Source: Exercitatus varius (lineage in GTDB: Bacteria > Pseudomonadota > Gammaproteobacteria > Enterobacterales > Pasteurellaceae). Taken from it: a stretch of DNA of 64,000 nt. The translations under genes and the position numbers were made by a program. A model generated the notes under the pieces. The model saw nothing but the letters and a program-made list of their open reading frames with translations, was not told the origin of the DNA and made no database searches. The stretch is from NCBI RefSeq assembly GCF_029577735.1, contig NZ_JARQTO010000001.1, forward strand, positions 310,001 to 374,000, given 5' to 3'. Of the stretch, positions 53,114 to 62,166 are shown in pieces; the first letter of the stretch is position 1; every line of letters starts with the position of its first letter.

Positions 53114-53245
53114 GACTGTTCCTTATTTTCGTAAGACAAGATTTTACAGGATTCTTGCCGCAATGAAAATTTAAAAATACTTTGCAACTTTGCCTTAAAA
53201 AATTTATCCTAAACAGAAATTTTTTATCGTTTAACGGATGTTTTT

Positions 53246-55858
53246 ATGCACGCGAAAGCTAAATACCGCAAAGATTATAAAACCCCTGATTTCACCGCAA
53301 CAGATATTTTCCTTGATTTTCAACTCGATCCGCAACACACCGTGGTTACCGCTAAAACCCGGTTCCAACGTCTTAATTCCGAAAGCACAACCCTGCGTTT
53401 AGACGGCCACAGTTTCCAATTCGCTTCAATTAAATTTAACGGTAGCGATTTTTCCGCTTATAAACAAGACGGCGAAAGTTTAACTTTGACTTTACCCGAA
53501 GAAAGTGCGGGAGATTTTGAGCTCGAAATTGTGACAATTCTGGTGCCCGCCGAAAATACTTCATTACAAGGTTTATACCAATCGGGCGAGGGAATTTGTA
53601 CTCAATGCGAAGCGGAAGGTTTCCGCCAGATTACTTATTCTTTAGACCGCCCGGACGTATTGGCGCGTTATCAGGTAAAAATTACTGCGGATAAAACCCG
53701 TTATCCGATTTTGCTTTCCAACGGAAACCGTATTGCAAGCGGTGAATCGGATAAAGGTCAACATTGGGTGGAATGGCAGGATCCGTTCCCGAAACCGAGT
53801 TATTTATTTGCATTGGTCGCAGGTGATTTTGATGTGTTGCAAGATGAATTTACCACCCGCAGCGGACGCAAAGTGGCATTGGAACTTTATGTAGATCGCG
53901 GCAATCTGAATCGCGCCGATTGGGCGATGCAAAGCCTGAAAAAAGCCATGAAATGGGATGAGGAGCGGTTTGGACTGGAATACGATCTGGATATTTACAT
54001 GATTGTGGCGGTAGATTTCTTCAATATGGGCGCCATGGAAAATAAAGGTCTAAATATATTCAATTCCAAATATGTACTTGCCAATGCGCAAACGGCGACG
54101 GATGAAGATTATTTGGCGATTGAATCGGTGATCGGACATGAATATTTTCATAACTGGACCGGTAACCGCGTCACTTGCCGGGATTGGTTTCAATTAAGTT
54201 TGAAGGAAGGATTGACGGTGTTCCGCGATCAGGAATTTTCATCGGATACCGGTTCCCGTGCGGTAAATCGCATTAATAACGTCAAATTCCTGCGCACCGC
54301 GCAATTTGCCGAAGACGCCAGTCCGATGTCTCATCCGATTCGTCCGGAAAAAGTGTTGGAAATGAATAACTTCTATACGATGACCATCTATGAAAAAGGG
54401 GCGGAAGTCATTCGTATGATGCACACGTTACTAGGTGAAAAACGCTTCCAACAAGGTATGCAGCTTTATATTGCGGAAAATGACGATAAAGCTGCCACCT
54501 GCGAAGATTTTGTTTCGGCGATGGAACGCGCATCCGGCGTGGATTTAACACAATTCCGCCGTTGGTATAGTCAATCCGGTACGCCTAAATTAACGATTTC
54601 CGACAGCTACGACGAGAAAAAACATACTTATCAGCTGATTGTTTCGCAACTGACGCCGCCGACGGCGGATCAAATGGATAAAGTGAATTTGCACATTCCG
54701 TTAAAAATCGCCTTATACGACAAAAACGGCATTCCGATTACCTTGCTGAACAACGGCGAAGTGGTAAGTGATGTCCTGAACGTAACACAAAAAGAGCAGG
54801 TATTTGAATTCCATTCCGTCAGTTCACGTCCCGTGCCGGCGTTATTATGTGATTTTTCGGCGCCGGTGAAGCTGGATTATCATTACAGCACGGAACAACT
54901 GATTACCTTATTGAAATTCGCACAAAACGAATTTGTTCGTTGGGACGCGATGCAAATGCTGTTTGCCGCGGAATTGCGCCGCAATTTAACCGCCAGTCAG
55001 CAAGGTGAAGAACTCACATTTTCTGCGGAAATTTTGACCGCACTTTCCCACGTGTTGGCCAATTACAAAGAGAATGTGGAACTTACCACGCTGATTCTGA
55101 CTTTGCCGAAAGAAACGGAATTTGCCGAGCTATTCAAAACCATTGATCCGGACGGCATTGTTGCCGTGCGCGATTTTATGCAACGTACTATTGCGGAAAA
55201 TTTACGAGCTCAACTACTTGAAACCTATAATGCCATTCAGCAGGAAGAATATCGTATCGATATTCGGGACATTGCCTTGCGCAGTTTGAAAAATATTTGC
55301 CTGCAATACTTAGCTTTCACGGAAACCGGCAATTTAATTGTCAACAAGCATTATCTGCATGCCAATAACATGACGGACACGCTGGCCGCATTAACGGCGG
55401 CAACCAAAGCTCAGCTAGGCTGTCGTGAAAACCTACTGCGCGATTTTGAAGAAAAATGGCAACATGACGGACTGGTTATGGATAAATGGTTTGCCTTGCA
55501 GGCAACCCGTCCGGACAGCAATGTCTTGGAATTGGTGCAGCATCTCATGCTGCATCCGAGTTTCAACTTTAATAATCCGAATCGCTTACGCGCGTTGGTG
55601 GCAAGTTTCGCCAACCAAAATTTAAAAGCGTTTCATGCCGCGAACGGTTCGGGTTATCGCTTCCTGACCGACATTTTGATTAAGCTGAACGAAACCAATC
55701 CGCAGGTGGCGGCGCGCTTAGTCGAACCGCTTATTCGCTTCAATCGTTATGACAGCCAGCGTCAGACCTTAATGAAACGCGCACTGGAACGTTTAAGCGA
55801 AGTGGAAGATCTGTCTAAAGATTTATACGAAAAAATTGACAAAGCGTTAAACGCCTGA
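53246..55858 (+). CDS. pepN: Aminopeptidase N
   Basis: Zinc M1 aminopeptidase of broad specificity in cytosolic peptide breakdown. The 870 residues match E. coli PepN (870). The exopeptidase motif GAMEN is in FFNMGAMENKGLN, and the zinc motif HExxH-18-E is in IGHEYFHNWTGNRV followed by LSLKEGLTVFRDQEFS. A long helical C-terminal domain follows. A USS at 55036 encodes ILTALS. Monocistronic by appearance. Confidence 0.97.
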   Translation: MHAKAKYRKDYKTPDFTATDIFLDFQLDPQHTVVTAKTRFQRLNSESTTLRLDGHSFQFASIKFNGSDFSAYKQDGESLTLTLPEESAGDFELEIVTILVPAENTSLQGLYQSGEGICTQCEAEGFRQITYSLDRPDVLARYQVKITADKTRYPILLSNGNRIASGESDKGQHWVEWQDPFPKPSYLFALVAGDFDVLQDEFTTRSGRKVALELYVDRGNLNRADWAMQSLKKAMKWDEERFGLEYDLDIYMIVAVDFFNMGAMENKGLNIFNSKYVLANAQTATDEDYLAIESVIGHEYFHNWTGNRVTCRDWFQLSLKEGLTVFRDQEFSSDTGSRAVNRINNVKFLRTAQFAEDASPMSHPIRPEKVLEMNNFYTMTIYEKGAEVIRMMHTLLGEKRFQQGMQLYIAENDDKAATCEDFVSAMERASGVDLTQFRRWYSQSGTPKLTISDSYDEKKHTYQLIVSQLTPPTADQMDKVNLHIPLKIALYDKNGIPITLLNNGEVVSDVLNVTQKEQVFEFHSVSSRPVPALLCDFSAPVKLDYHYSTEQLITLLKFAQNEFVRWDAMQMLFAAELRRNLTASQQGEELTFSAEILTALSHVLANYKENVELTTLILTLPKETEFAELFKTIDPDGIVAVRDFMQRTIAENLRAQLLETYNAIQQEEYRIDIRDIALRSLKNICLQYLAFTETGNLIVNKHYLHANNMTDTLAALTAATKAQLGCRENLLRDFEEKWQHDGLVMDKWFALQATRPDSNVLELVQHLMLHPSFNFNNPNRLRALVASFANQNLKAFHAANGSGYRFLTDILIKLNETNPQVAARLVEPLIRFNRYDSQRQTLMKRALERLSEVEDLSKDLYEKIDKALNA

Positions 55859-55912
55859 GCGAACAAATTTTATAGTTAACCGTAAAGTATAGAGAAACGT
55901 AGAGAACATAAA

Positions 55913-56935
55913 ATGTTATATTCACTTATTCGGAAAGGCATTTTTGCGTTAGAACCTGAAACCGCTCACGATCTGGTGATAAAAGCGTTGCATATAGCCG
56001 GCTATCCGCTGTTGAACCGCGCATTGAAAGCGTTGCTCGCTTGCCCGCAGGGAGCGGAAAAAACGGTCATGGGCGTGAAGTTTAAAAATCCTATCGGATT
56101 AGCCGCCGGCGCGGATAAAAACGGCGAAGCGATTGACGGTTTCGGCGCCATGGGCTTCGGCTTTATCGAAGTGGGTACCGTTACGCCGTTGGCTCAGGAC
56201 GGCAATGCCAAACCGCGTCAATTCCGGATTGTGGAAGCGGAAGGAATTATTAATCGCAACGGTTTTAATAATTACGGTATCGATCACCTTATCGAAAATG
56301 TCAATAAATCCCATTATGACGGCACCTTGGGAATCAATATCGGTAAAAATAAAATTACCCCTATTGAACACGGCAAAGACGATTATATTTTCTGCCTGAA
56401 TAAAGCTTACAATTATGCGGATTACATTACGGTGAATATTTCTTCTCCGAATACGCCGGATTTGCGGACTTTACAATACGGTGACGCATTGGACGATTTG
56501 CTGAAAGGTATCAAACAGCGGCAAAAAATCCTGGCGGATCAGTACAACAAATATGTTCCTATTGCGTTGAAAATTGCGCCAGATCTCACAGAAGCCGAAT
56601 TAGTGCAAATCGCCGATACGGTTCGCCGTCATCAAATGGACGGCGTTATTGCGACCAACACCACGGTTTCCCGCGATACCGTGCAAGGCATGAAACATGC
56701 AACGGAAATCGGCGGTTTAAGCGGCAAACCGTTGCAACATAAAAGTACGGAAATCATTCGCCGTTTGCATCAGGAACTGAAAGGCGACATTCCGATTATC
56801 GGCAGCGGCGGTATCGACGGCGTGCAAAACGCACGGGAAAAAATGGCGGCCGGCGCCGAATTATTACAGATTTATTCCGGATTGATTTATCACGGTCCCG
56901 CATTAGTCAAAGCTTTGGTGCAAGCCATCAAATAG
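55913..56935 (+). CDS. pyrD: Dihydroorotate dehydrogenase (quinone), class 2
   Basis: FMN enzyme of pyrimidine synthesis linked to the membrane quinone pool. The 340 residues have the N-terminal amphipathic membrane helix (MLYSLIRKGIFALEPETAHD), FKNPIGLAAGADKNGEAID, the catalytic serine block VNISSPNTPDLRTLQ and GSGGIDGVQNAREKM. Class 2 is clear from the N-terminal extension. Followed by a compact USS hairpin. Confidence 0.97.
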   Translation: MLYSLIRKGIFALEPETAHDLVIKALHIAGYPLLNRALKALLACPQGAEKTVMGVKFKNPIGLAAGADKNGEAIDGFGAMGFGFIEVGTVTPLAQDGNAKPRQFRIVEAEGIINRNGFNNYGIDHLIENVNKSHYDGTLGINIGKNKITPIEHGKDDYIFCLNKAYNYADYITVNISSPNTPDLRTLQYGDALDDLLKGIKQRQKILADQYNKYVPIALKIAPDLTEAELVQIADTVRRHQMDGVIATNTTVSRDTVQGMKHATEIGGLSGKPLQHKSTEIIRRLHQELKGDIPIIGSGGIDGVQNAREKMAAGAELLQIYSGLIYHGPALVKALVQAIK

Positions 56936-56950
56936 CGTTCGTGCAAAGCA

Positions 56951-56980
56951 AAAAGTGCGGTCAAATTTCACCGCACTTTT
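56951..56980. terminator. Compact USS dyad hairpin after pyrD
   Basis: AAAAGTGCGG and CCGCACTTTT enclose a ten-base loop; perfect ten-base stem. Confidence 0.75.
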
Positions 56981-57017
56981 CTGTTATGCGCCATCCTACA
57001 TCTTAAATTGCCATAAT

Positions 57018-57872
57018 ATGACGGAAAAAATTTACGATCTCCACACCCACAGCACCGCTTCAGACGGAACATTAACACCGACGGAATTGGTTCAACGAGC
57101 CGCCGAACAGCAGGTTAGCGTATTGGCGCTGACGGATCACGACAGCGTTTCAGGATTGGCAGAAGCCCGAATTGCGGCGAAATCCGCAGGAATTCGGTTG
57201 ATTAACGGGGTAGAGGTGTCAACGGAATGGGAAAACCGCGGCATTCATATTGTGGGATTAGGATTTGATAAAACTCATCAAAATTTGACCGCACTTTTGC
57301 AGCAACAGGCGCAAGTGCGTCATCAACGCGCGTTGGAAATCGGGTTAAAGCTGGAAAAAGTCGGCATTCCGAATGCTTTCGACGGCGCGAAAAAACTGGC
57401 GGACGGAGAAGTCACCCGCGCGCATTTCGCCCGTTATTTGGTGCAGATAGGCGAAGTGAAAAATGAAGCTCAGGCATTCAAAAAATATCTTGCCCAGGGT
57501 AAGCCTTGCTTTGTTAAATCCGGCTGGGCGACGATTCCGCTTGCGATTGAAACTATTCATCAGGCGGGCGGTCTGGCCGTGCTGGCTCACCCTTTGCGTT
57601 ACACCATGACGAACCGCTGGTTGCGACGTTTAATTGACGAATTCAAACAATGGGGTGGGGACGGCATTGAAGTTTCAGGTTGCGGACAAACGCCGGATCA
57701 GCGTCATTTACTGGCGCGTTGGGCAAATGAATTCGGACTGTTAGGCTCCGTCGGTTCGGATTTTCATTTTCCCTGCGGTTGGATTGAAATCGGTAAGTCA
57801 TTGTTTTTACCTGAAAACGTCACACCGATTTGGACGGAATTAAACGAAAAATTAAACGAAAAAAGCGGATAA
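57018..57872 (+). CDS. rnm: PHP-domain 5'-3' exoribonuclease (RNase AM, YciV/TrpH)
   Basis: A 284-residue PHP-fold metalloenzyme. E. coli Rnm (YciV) matures the 5' ends of rRNAs and degrades short RNAs. Metal ligands are visible in YDLHTHSTASDG, LTDHDSVSG, VEVSTEWENRGIHIVG, LAHPLRY and VGSDFHFPCG. The frame goes back to 56955 through the USS hairpin; ATG 57018 (MTEKIYDLHTHS) is the family start. A USS at 57286 encodes LTALLQ. Confidence 0.9.
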   Translation: MTEKIYDLHTHSTASDGTLTPTELVQRAAEQQVSVLALTDHDSVSGLAEARIAAKSAGIRLINGVEVSTEWENRGIHIVGLGFDKTHQNLTALLQQQAQVRHQRALEIGLKLEKVGIPNAFDGAKKLADGEVTRAHFARYLVQIGEVKNEAQAFKKYLAQGKPCFVKSGWATIPLAIETIHQAGGLAVLAHPLRYTMTNRWLRRLIDEFKQWGGDGIEVSGCGQTPDQRHLLARWANEFGLLGSVGSDFHFPCGWIEIGKSLFLPENVTPIWTELNEKLNEKSG

Positions 57873-57903
57873 ATTTATCCGCTTTGCAAATTTCATCGTA
57901 CGC

Positions 57904-58455
57904 TCAGAGATAGCGCACAAATTTGTCTGGGTTGACAGGTTTCGGCTCTTTATCCGGTTGACTTTTCGCCGTCCCCAGCATAACCAATGCTATCACTTTA
58001 TCAGTAGCGCCGCATTCAAAGGCTTGACGCAGAGCAGAACCGTCCACCCATTTTCCGGTTATCCAGACATTATCAAAACCTAAATTTTGCGCCGCCAGCT
58101 GAATGCTGTAAGTCGCACAACCTGCGGTTAACATTTGTTCCCAGTCCGGCACTTTTTCGATAGTTTTATCAATTTTTGCGACGACCGCAATGACCATCGG
58201 TTGTCCGCAAATTTTTTCCGCTTTCGCCGCTTGTTTTTCATCTAAATTCAGCTCTTGCGCCGCCGCTTTTAATAACACTTCAAGCCGTTTCAGCCCTTCG
58301 CCTTCGATAACAATAAAGCGATAAGGCTGTAATTTGCCGTGATCCGGTGCGCGAAATGCGGCTTGAAATATTTGCGCCAGCTGCTCGGCATTCGGCGCGG
58401 GATGCGTCAGCTTTTTATTCGAACGGCGATGTAGCAATAATTCTAAAGTATCCAT
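57904..58455 (-). CDS. ydjA: NAD(P)H nitroreductase YdjA
   Basis: A 183-residue FMN nitroreductase, the same length as E. coli YdjA. The FMN-phosphate site is LLHRRSNKKLT, followed by APDHGKLQPYRFIVIEGEG (given to 19) and the C-terminal LVMLGTAKSQPDKEPKPV. Natural substrate is unknown. Divergent from dapD. Confidence 0.9.
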   Translation of the reverse strand: MDTLELLLHRRSNKKLTHPAPNAEQLAQIFQAAFRAPDHGKLQPYRFIVIEGEGLKRLEVLLKAAAQELNLDEKQAAKAEKICGQPMVIAVVAKIDKTIEKVPDWEQMLTAGCATYSIQLAAQNLGFDNVWITGKWVDGSALRQAFECGATDKVIALVMLGTAKSQPDKEPKPVNPDKFVRYL

Positions 58456-58788
58456 TTTGTTTTATCCTAAAAAGTGCGGTGAAAAAATTGAGAGTTTTTT
58501 GCGTTAAAATTACGCATTATTTTTACTGAATTATATCTACCAAAGACGTTTAATATTATATATCAACGCATTAATTTTATCATAATCAATAAAATCGGCG
58601 GCAGTTCGGACAAAAAAGTGCGGTTAAATTTTTAATCGTTTTTGTAAAATACAAGGTTATCAAGTGACGATGTCACAATAATGTTAACTCAATTTAAGCC
58701 GTCGTCCGAATGCAGAAAACAGGTGAGTTTTGCTGAAAATATGGTAACATTAACGGCGAATTTTCATTAACTTTTTATAGGAAATACT
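58456..58788. other. Intergenic region between ydjA and dapD
   Basis: A 333-base AT-rich gap between divergent genes, so it should hold both promoters. It contains two USS on the plus strand (58470-58480 and 58616-58626), each followed by a T-rich stretch, and a weak AT-only dyad (ATTTTAT/ATAAAAT near 58575-58596). No small gene or known RNA is seen. Confidence 0.6.
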
Positions 58789-59616
58789 ATGTCAAACTTA
58801 CAAGCAGTCATTGAAGAAGCGTTTGAACGCCGTGCCGATATTACACCTAAAACAGTGGATGCGGCGACAAGAGCGGCGATTGAAGAAGTGATCGAGGGAT
58901 TAGACAGCGGTAAATTCCGTGTAGCCGAAAAAATTAACGGCGAATGGGTAACGCATCAATGGCTGAAAAAGGCCGTTTTATTATCATTCCGCATTAATGA
59001 GAACGAACTCATTGACGGTGCCGAAACCAAATATTATGACAAAGTACCGTTGAAATTTGCCGGCTATACCGAAGAACGTTTTGCGCAGGAAGGTTTCCGT
59101 GTCGTGCCTTCGGCGACAGTGCGCAAAGGTGCGTACATTTCAAAAAATGCGGTTTTAATGCCGTCTTACGTTAACATTGGTGCTTATGTAGGCGAGGGCA
59201 CCATGGTGGATACTTGGGCAACGGTGGGATCTTGCGCGCAAATCGGTAAAAATGTTCATTTATCAGGCGGTGTGGGTATCGGCGGCGTGTTAGAACCGTT
59301 ACAAGCCAATCCGACGATTATCGGCGATAACTGTTTTATCGGCGCGCGTTCCGAAGTGGTTGAAGGTGTGATTGTTGAAGACGGCTGTGTGATTTCCATG
59401 GGCGTATTTATCGGTCAATCGACTAAAATTTATGATCGCGAAACCGGTGAAATCCATTATGGTCGCGTACCTGCGGGTTCCGTTGTGGTTTCCGGCAGCC
59501 TTCCGTCAAAAGACGGCAAATACAGTCTTTATTGCGCGGTCATTGTGAAAAAAGTAGACGCCAAAACACTGGGTAAAGTGGGAATTAACGAATTATTGCG
59601 TTCTATCGAAGAATAA
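58789..59616 (+). CDS. dapD: Tetrahydrodipicolinate N-succinyltransferase
   Basis: Succinylates tetrahydrodipicolinate in lysine and meso-diaminopimelate synthesis. The 275 residues match E. coli DapD (274). The left-handed beta-helix hexapeptide repeats run through VLMPSYVNIGAYVGEG, GVGIGGVLEPLQANPTII and SVVVSGSLPSKDG. TATAGGA precedes the ATG. Followed by a terminator. Confidence 0.97.
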   Translation: MSNLQAVIEEAFERRADITPKTVDAATRAAIEEVIEGLDSGKFRVAEKINGEWVTHQWLKKAVLLSFRINENELIDGAETKYYDKVPLKFAGYTEERFAQEGFRVVPSATVRKGAYISKNAVLMPSYVNIGAYVGEGTMVDTWATVGSCAQIGKNVHLSGGVGIGGVLEPLQANPTIIGDNCFIGARSEVVEGVIVEDGCVISMGVFIGQSTKIYDRETGEIHYGRVPAGSVVVSGSLPSKDGKYSLYCAVIVKKVDAKTLGKVGINELLRSIEE

Positions 59617-59639
59617 ATAATCTTCAATTCGAGCAATAA

Positions 59640-59672
59640 AAACGGCGTAACAGTGAACTTTACGCCGTTTAT
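59640..59672. terminator. Terminator after dapD
   Basis: AACGGCGTAA pairs with TTTACGCCGTT around GTGAAC-type loop, with T-rich exit. Confidence 0.85.
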
Positions 59673-59802
59673 TATAGTCTAATTTTACGAATATGCTGGT
59701 TATAACAAATATCTTGTTATATTTCAGTCAGCTATATTCATCATAATACAATGTCGAAATACTTATATCATTAGATATAATTACTTAAGATTAGGGGAAA
59801 CA

Positions 59803-60255
59803 ATGAAAAAATCATTATTAGCAACATTGGTGTTGAGCGCTTTATTTGCGGTAACTGCTTGTGATCAAGCAAAAAAAGATAATACTGCCGAAGTGAAAGA
59901 TGCGGCAACGCAAACAACTCAAGATGTGAATCAAAATATGGCTGATTCAAAAGACACTGTGTCTGAAAAAGCGGGTGAAATGAAAGACGCTGCAATAGAT
60001 AAAGCCAATGAAATAAAAGATTCTGCGGCAGAAAAAGCCGGCGAAATTAAAGATGCGGCGATGGAAAAAGCGACTGAAATGAAAAATTCAGCCGAAGAAA
60101 AAGCAGCAGAAATGAAAGACGCGGCAATGGAAAAAGCCAATGAAATGAAAGATGCCGCAGAAGCTAAAGCCACTGAAATGCGAGAAGCAGCTTCACAAAA
60201 AGCAGCAGACGCCGTTTCCGAACAAAATAAAGAAGTTAAAGACACTTCTAAATAA
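59803..60255 (+). CDS. Lipoprotein with LEA-like 11-residue repeats
   Basis: A 150-residue lipoprotein: signal peptide MKKSLLATLVLSALFAVTAC with lipidated Cys20, then a wholly charged Lys/Glu/Ala/Met region. Residues 55-131 are seven tandem 11-mers of the form (E/D)KAxE(M/I)KDAAx, with an eighth degenerate copy to 142. This period and composition match group 3 LEA proteins and related amphipathic-helix proteins. Cys is the only cysteine, and there are no aromatic residues after it. The gene stands alone with AGGGGA before the ATG and a terminator after. Function unknown; envelope or desiccation/osmotic protection is only an analogy. Confidence 0.82.
   Translation: MKKSLLATLVLSALFAVTACDQAKKDNTAEVKDAATQTTQDVNQNMADSKDTVSEKAGEMKDAAIDKANEIKDSAAEKAGEIKDAAMEKATEMKNSAEEKAAEMKDAAMEKANEMKDAAEAKATEMREAASQKAADAVSEQNKEVKDTSK
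59965..60195 (+). repeat. 33-bp coding tandem repeat, seven copies
   Basis: Encodes the 11-mers of the lipoprotein. DNA copies have diverged at third positions while the protein pattern is kept, so it is not a recent slippage array. Confidence 0.85.
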
Positions 60256-60279
60256 TTTTGGCATTAATTCTTTACAAGA

Positions 60280-60318
60280 AATCCCAAGAGATTATAGAAT
60301 CCTTGGGATTTTTTATTT
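60280..60318 (+). terminator. Terminator after the repeat lipoprotein gene
   Basis: AATCCCAAG pairs with CTTGGGATT, followed by TTTTATTTTTT. Confidence 0.88.
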
Positions 60319-60334
60319 TTTCAAGGAATTCTGT

Positions 60335-60592
60335 ATGTTATGTGCAATTTATAAAAGTAAAAAGAAAGAAGGGATGTACTTGTATATAGCAAAACGCGAT
60401 GATTTTTCCGATTTACCAAGTGCATTACGCGAAGCTTTTGGCACGCCGGCGTTTGTCATGCTTTTTAATTTAGCCGGCCAAAAAACACTTATAAATGCGG
60501 ATAACCAGGAAGTGATGGAACAAATTAAACAAAACGGTTTTTATTTGCAAATGCCGTCGCAAGACGATTGGTTATTTACCATTGAAAAGTAA
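60335..60592 (+). CDS. YcgL domain protein
   Basis: An 85-residue protein of the YcgL family (PF05166). The N-terminal MLCAIYKSKKKEGMYLYI, LPSALREAFGTPAFVM and the ending DDWLFTIEK are characteristic. The family is small, cytoplasmic and of unknown function; in many gamma-proteobacteria it lies near cell-division or RNase D genes. The frame extends back to 60152 through the preceding gene and terminator, so ATG 60335 with AAGGA upstream is the start. Confidence 0.87.
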   Translation: MLCAIYKSKKKEGMYLYIAKRDDFSDLPSALREAFGTPAFVMLFNLAGQKTLINADNQEVMEQIKQNGFYLQMPSQDDWLFTIEK

Positions 60593-60940
60593 ACAACGAC
60601 GTTGGTAAAAAATTATTTTAAACGGCACCGAAAGGTGCTTTTTTTTGTTACAGGGAAATATCTAATCCCCTGTAACTGAATTCGCATAATGTATATTATG
60701 TTAAATAATGTATGCATTATATCACGGAAATAAATTTACTATTACTCTCTTATCAATTAACTTTATTTATAAACTGATTGTGCTGATAAATGTGTTTTGA
60801 TTTTTGAAAAGGAAAATTAGAAAAATAAAAAACGACGGCGTTACACAAAAAATCATTCACTTTTGTGTAATAAAATATCATCGGATTTTATGCAGATGAA
60901 TCTGAAGAATTTAGATATTTTTCCAGGTAGAATTAATTTT
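60593..60940. other. Structured convergent intergenic region
   Basis: A 348-base AT-rich gap between the ends of ycgL and the repressor gene. It holds: a terminator (GCACC-GAAA-GGTGC plus eight T, 60625-60646); a nine-base stem GTTACAGGG/CCCTGTAAC (60648-60676); two AT dyads, CATAAT-GTAT-ATTATG (60685-60700) and ATAATG-TATG-CATTAT (60705-60720), with centres 20 bases apart; and a perfect ten-base stem TTACACAAAA/TTTTGTGTAA (60841-60870). No open frame with a good start is seen. Confidence 0.7.
60625..60646 (+). terminator. Intrinsic terminator after ycgL
   Basis: GCACC-GAAA-GGTGC followed by eight T. Confidence 0.9.
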
Positions 60941-61945
60941 TTAGCAAGATTTTCCCATAATTAATGGGCAAGTTATCTTGTGGCATTCGGTATCTTCGCG
61001 TTCTTCAATTAAATGTAATGCCGCTTGCTCGCCCATAGCATAATGCGGTAATTCTACTGTGGTTAATGGCGGTATGAATAGACGTGCAATGCCGACCATA
61101 TTGTCATATCCCGTTACGGCAATATCTTCAGGAATACGATATCCGTGACTGAGCATTAGCTGATACGCAACAAACGCAATTCTGTCATTGCCGCAGACAA
61201 TCACGTCATAATCTAATTTTTTGTGACGTTGTAGCAAATCTATTAGCGGTTTTGCTCCCTCAAAATAATCTTCGCCGTCGGCCTGCATAAAATAATGGCT
61301 GATTTTGACCGCACTTTTATCTGTTTCTTCCGCAAAAAATGCTTGTTCAAAGCCTTTTTTACGGGCTTTGGTCGCAATATAATTATGAGGAATATGCAGG
61401 AATAGCGGTTTTTTATAACCTTTTTCCACTAATAATTTACCGATTTTGTACTGTCCTTGGTAATCATCAGGAATATAGCTTGCTACGGGTAAATCCTCCG
61501 TCACGCAATTTGCTAAAGCTATGGGGAATTGACGCAGTTTTTCTGGAACTTGTACGGTTTTTAAGCCGTTACGCGCAATAATGATGCCGTTTGGCCGATG
61601 GGAAATAAGTTGTTCCACTGCTTGTTCCATTTCGGCTTCATCATTTTCAAACGTGTTAATGACATATGAATGCCAGCCAAATTTACGGACTGTTTTTTCT
61701 ATGGCTAATAAAATTTCTACAGAAAACGGTGTGGTCGCAGTACCGAGAGATAACACCCCGATTGTTTTCCCCGTTACTCCCCTAATATTCTGTGCAGCGA
61801 AATTGGGGACATAACCAAGTTGATCAATGGCGCGTTTAACGGATTGATAAGTCTTATCTGATAATTTATCGGGATTATTCAGTGCACGCGATACTGTCAT
61901 CAGCGATACGCCCGCTAATTGGGCCACATCTTTGAGTGATGCCAT
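60941..61945 (-). CDS. LacI/GalR-family repressor of the lac genes
   Basis: A 334-residue regulator: N-terminal helix-turn-helix (SLKDVAQLAGVSLMTVSRAL), hinge (GYVPNFAAQNIRG) and a periplasmic-binding-protein-like sensor (VIVCGNDRIAFVAYQLML, VTGYDNMVGIARLF). It is divergent from lacY-lacZ and should bind the GTTAACGTTAAC-type dyads between them; the inducer is presumably a galactoside. The frame extends to 61981, but that part contains a USS; MASLKDVAQ at 61945 has AGGAG six to ten bases upstream and is preferred. Confidence 0.88.
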   Translation of the reverse strand: MASLKDVAQLAGVSLMTVSRALNNPDKLSDKTYQSVKRAIDQLGYVPNFAAQNIRGVTGKTIGVLSLGTATTPFSVEILLAIEKTVRKFGWHSYVINTFENDEAEMEQAVEQLISHRPNGIIIARNGLKTVQVPEKLRQFPIALANCVTEDLPVASYIPDDYQGQYKIGKLLVEKGYKKPLFLHIPHNYIATKARKKGFEQAFFAEETDKSAVKISHYFMQADGEDYFEGAKPLIDLLQRHKKLDYDVIVCGNDRIAFVAYQLMLSHGYRIPEDIAVTGYDNMVGIARLFIPPLTTVELPHYAMGEQAALHLIEEREDTECHKITCPLIMGKSC

Positions 61946-61996
61946 AAAAACTCTCCTATTTCTGACCGCACTTTTACCCATAATACCTTTTTTCTA

Positions 61997-62126
61997 AATT
62001 TATTGTTAACGTTAACTAAAAAATGTGAACCACTTCACATTTTTATAAATGTTAACGTTAAAATTTGTGATAAATATCACAAAATATGAATTATTTGTTT
62101 GTTTAAATTAAATGATAACGTTAACA
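61997..62126. promoter_or_regulatory. Divergent lac control region: three operators, two CRP sites, two promoters
   Basis: LacI-type dyads: GTTAACGTTAAC (62005-62016), GTTAACGTTAAA (62051-62062) and GATAACGTTAAC (62114-62125), centres 46 and 63 bases apart. Perfect CRP sites: TGTGA-ACCACT-TCACA (62024-62039) and TGTGA-TAAATA-TCACA (62066-62081). Each CRP site lies about 30 bases before a TAAATT (-10): 62104-62109 toward lacY, and 62002-61997 toward the repressor gene. The lacY-side operator would cover the transcription start. Confidence 0.75.
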
Positions 62127-62166
62127 TTAGTTGCAATTTTAGAGAACTCAATAAATGGAGTTAAAA

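Noticed and set aside
59965..60195. CRISPR-like or satellite array
   Set aside because: The 33-base units are contiguous without spacers and lie in frame inside a coding gene.
59931..60245. Minus-strand frame of 104 codons across the lipoprotein repeats
   Set aside because: It is a mirror of the 33-base repeat array, with no ribosome-binding site; the plus-strand gene has a signal peptide and lipobox.
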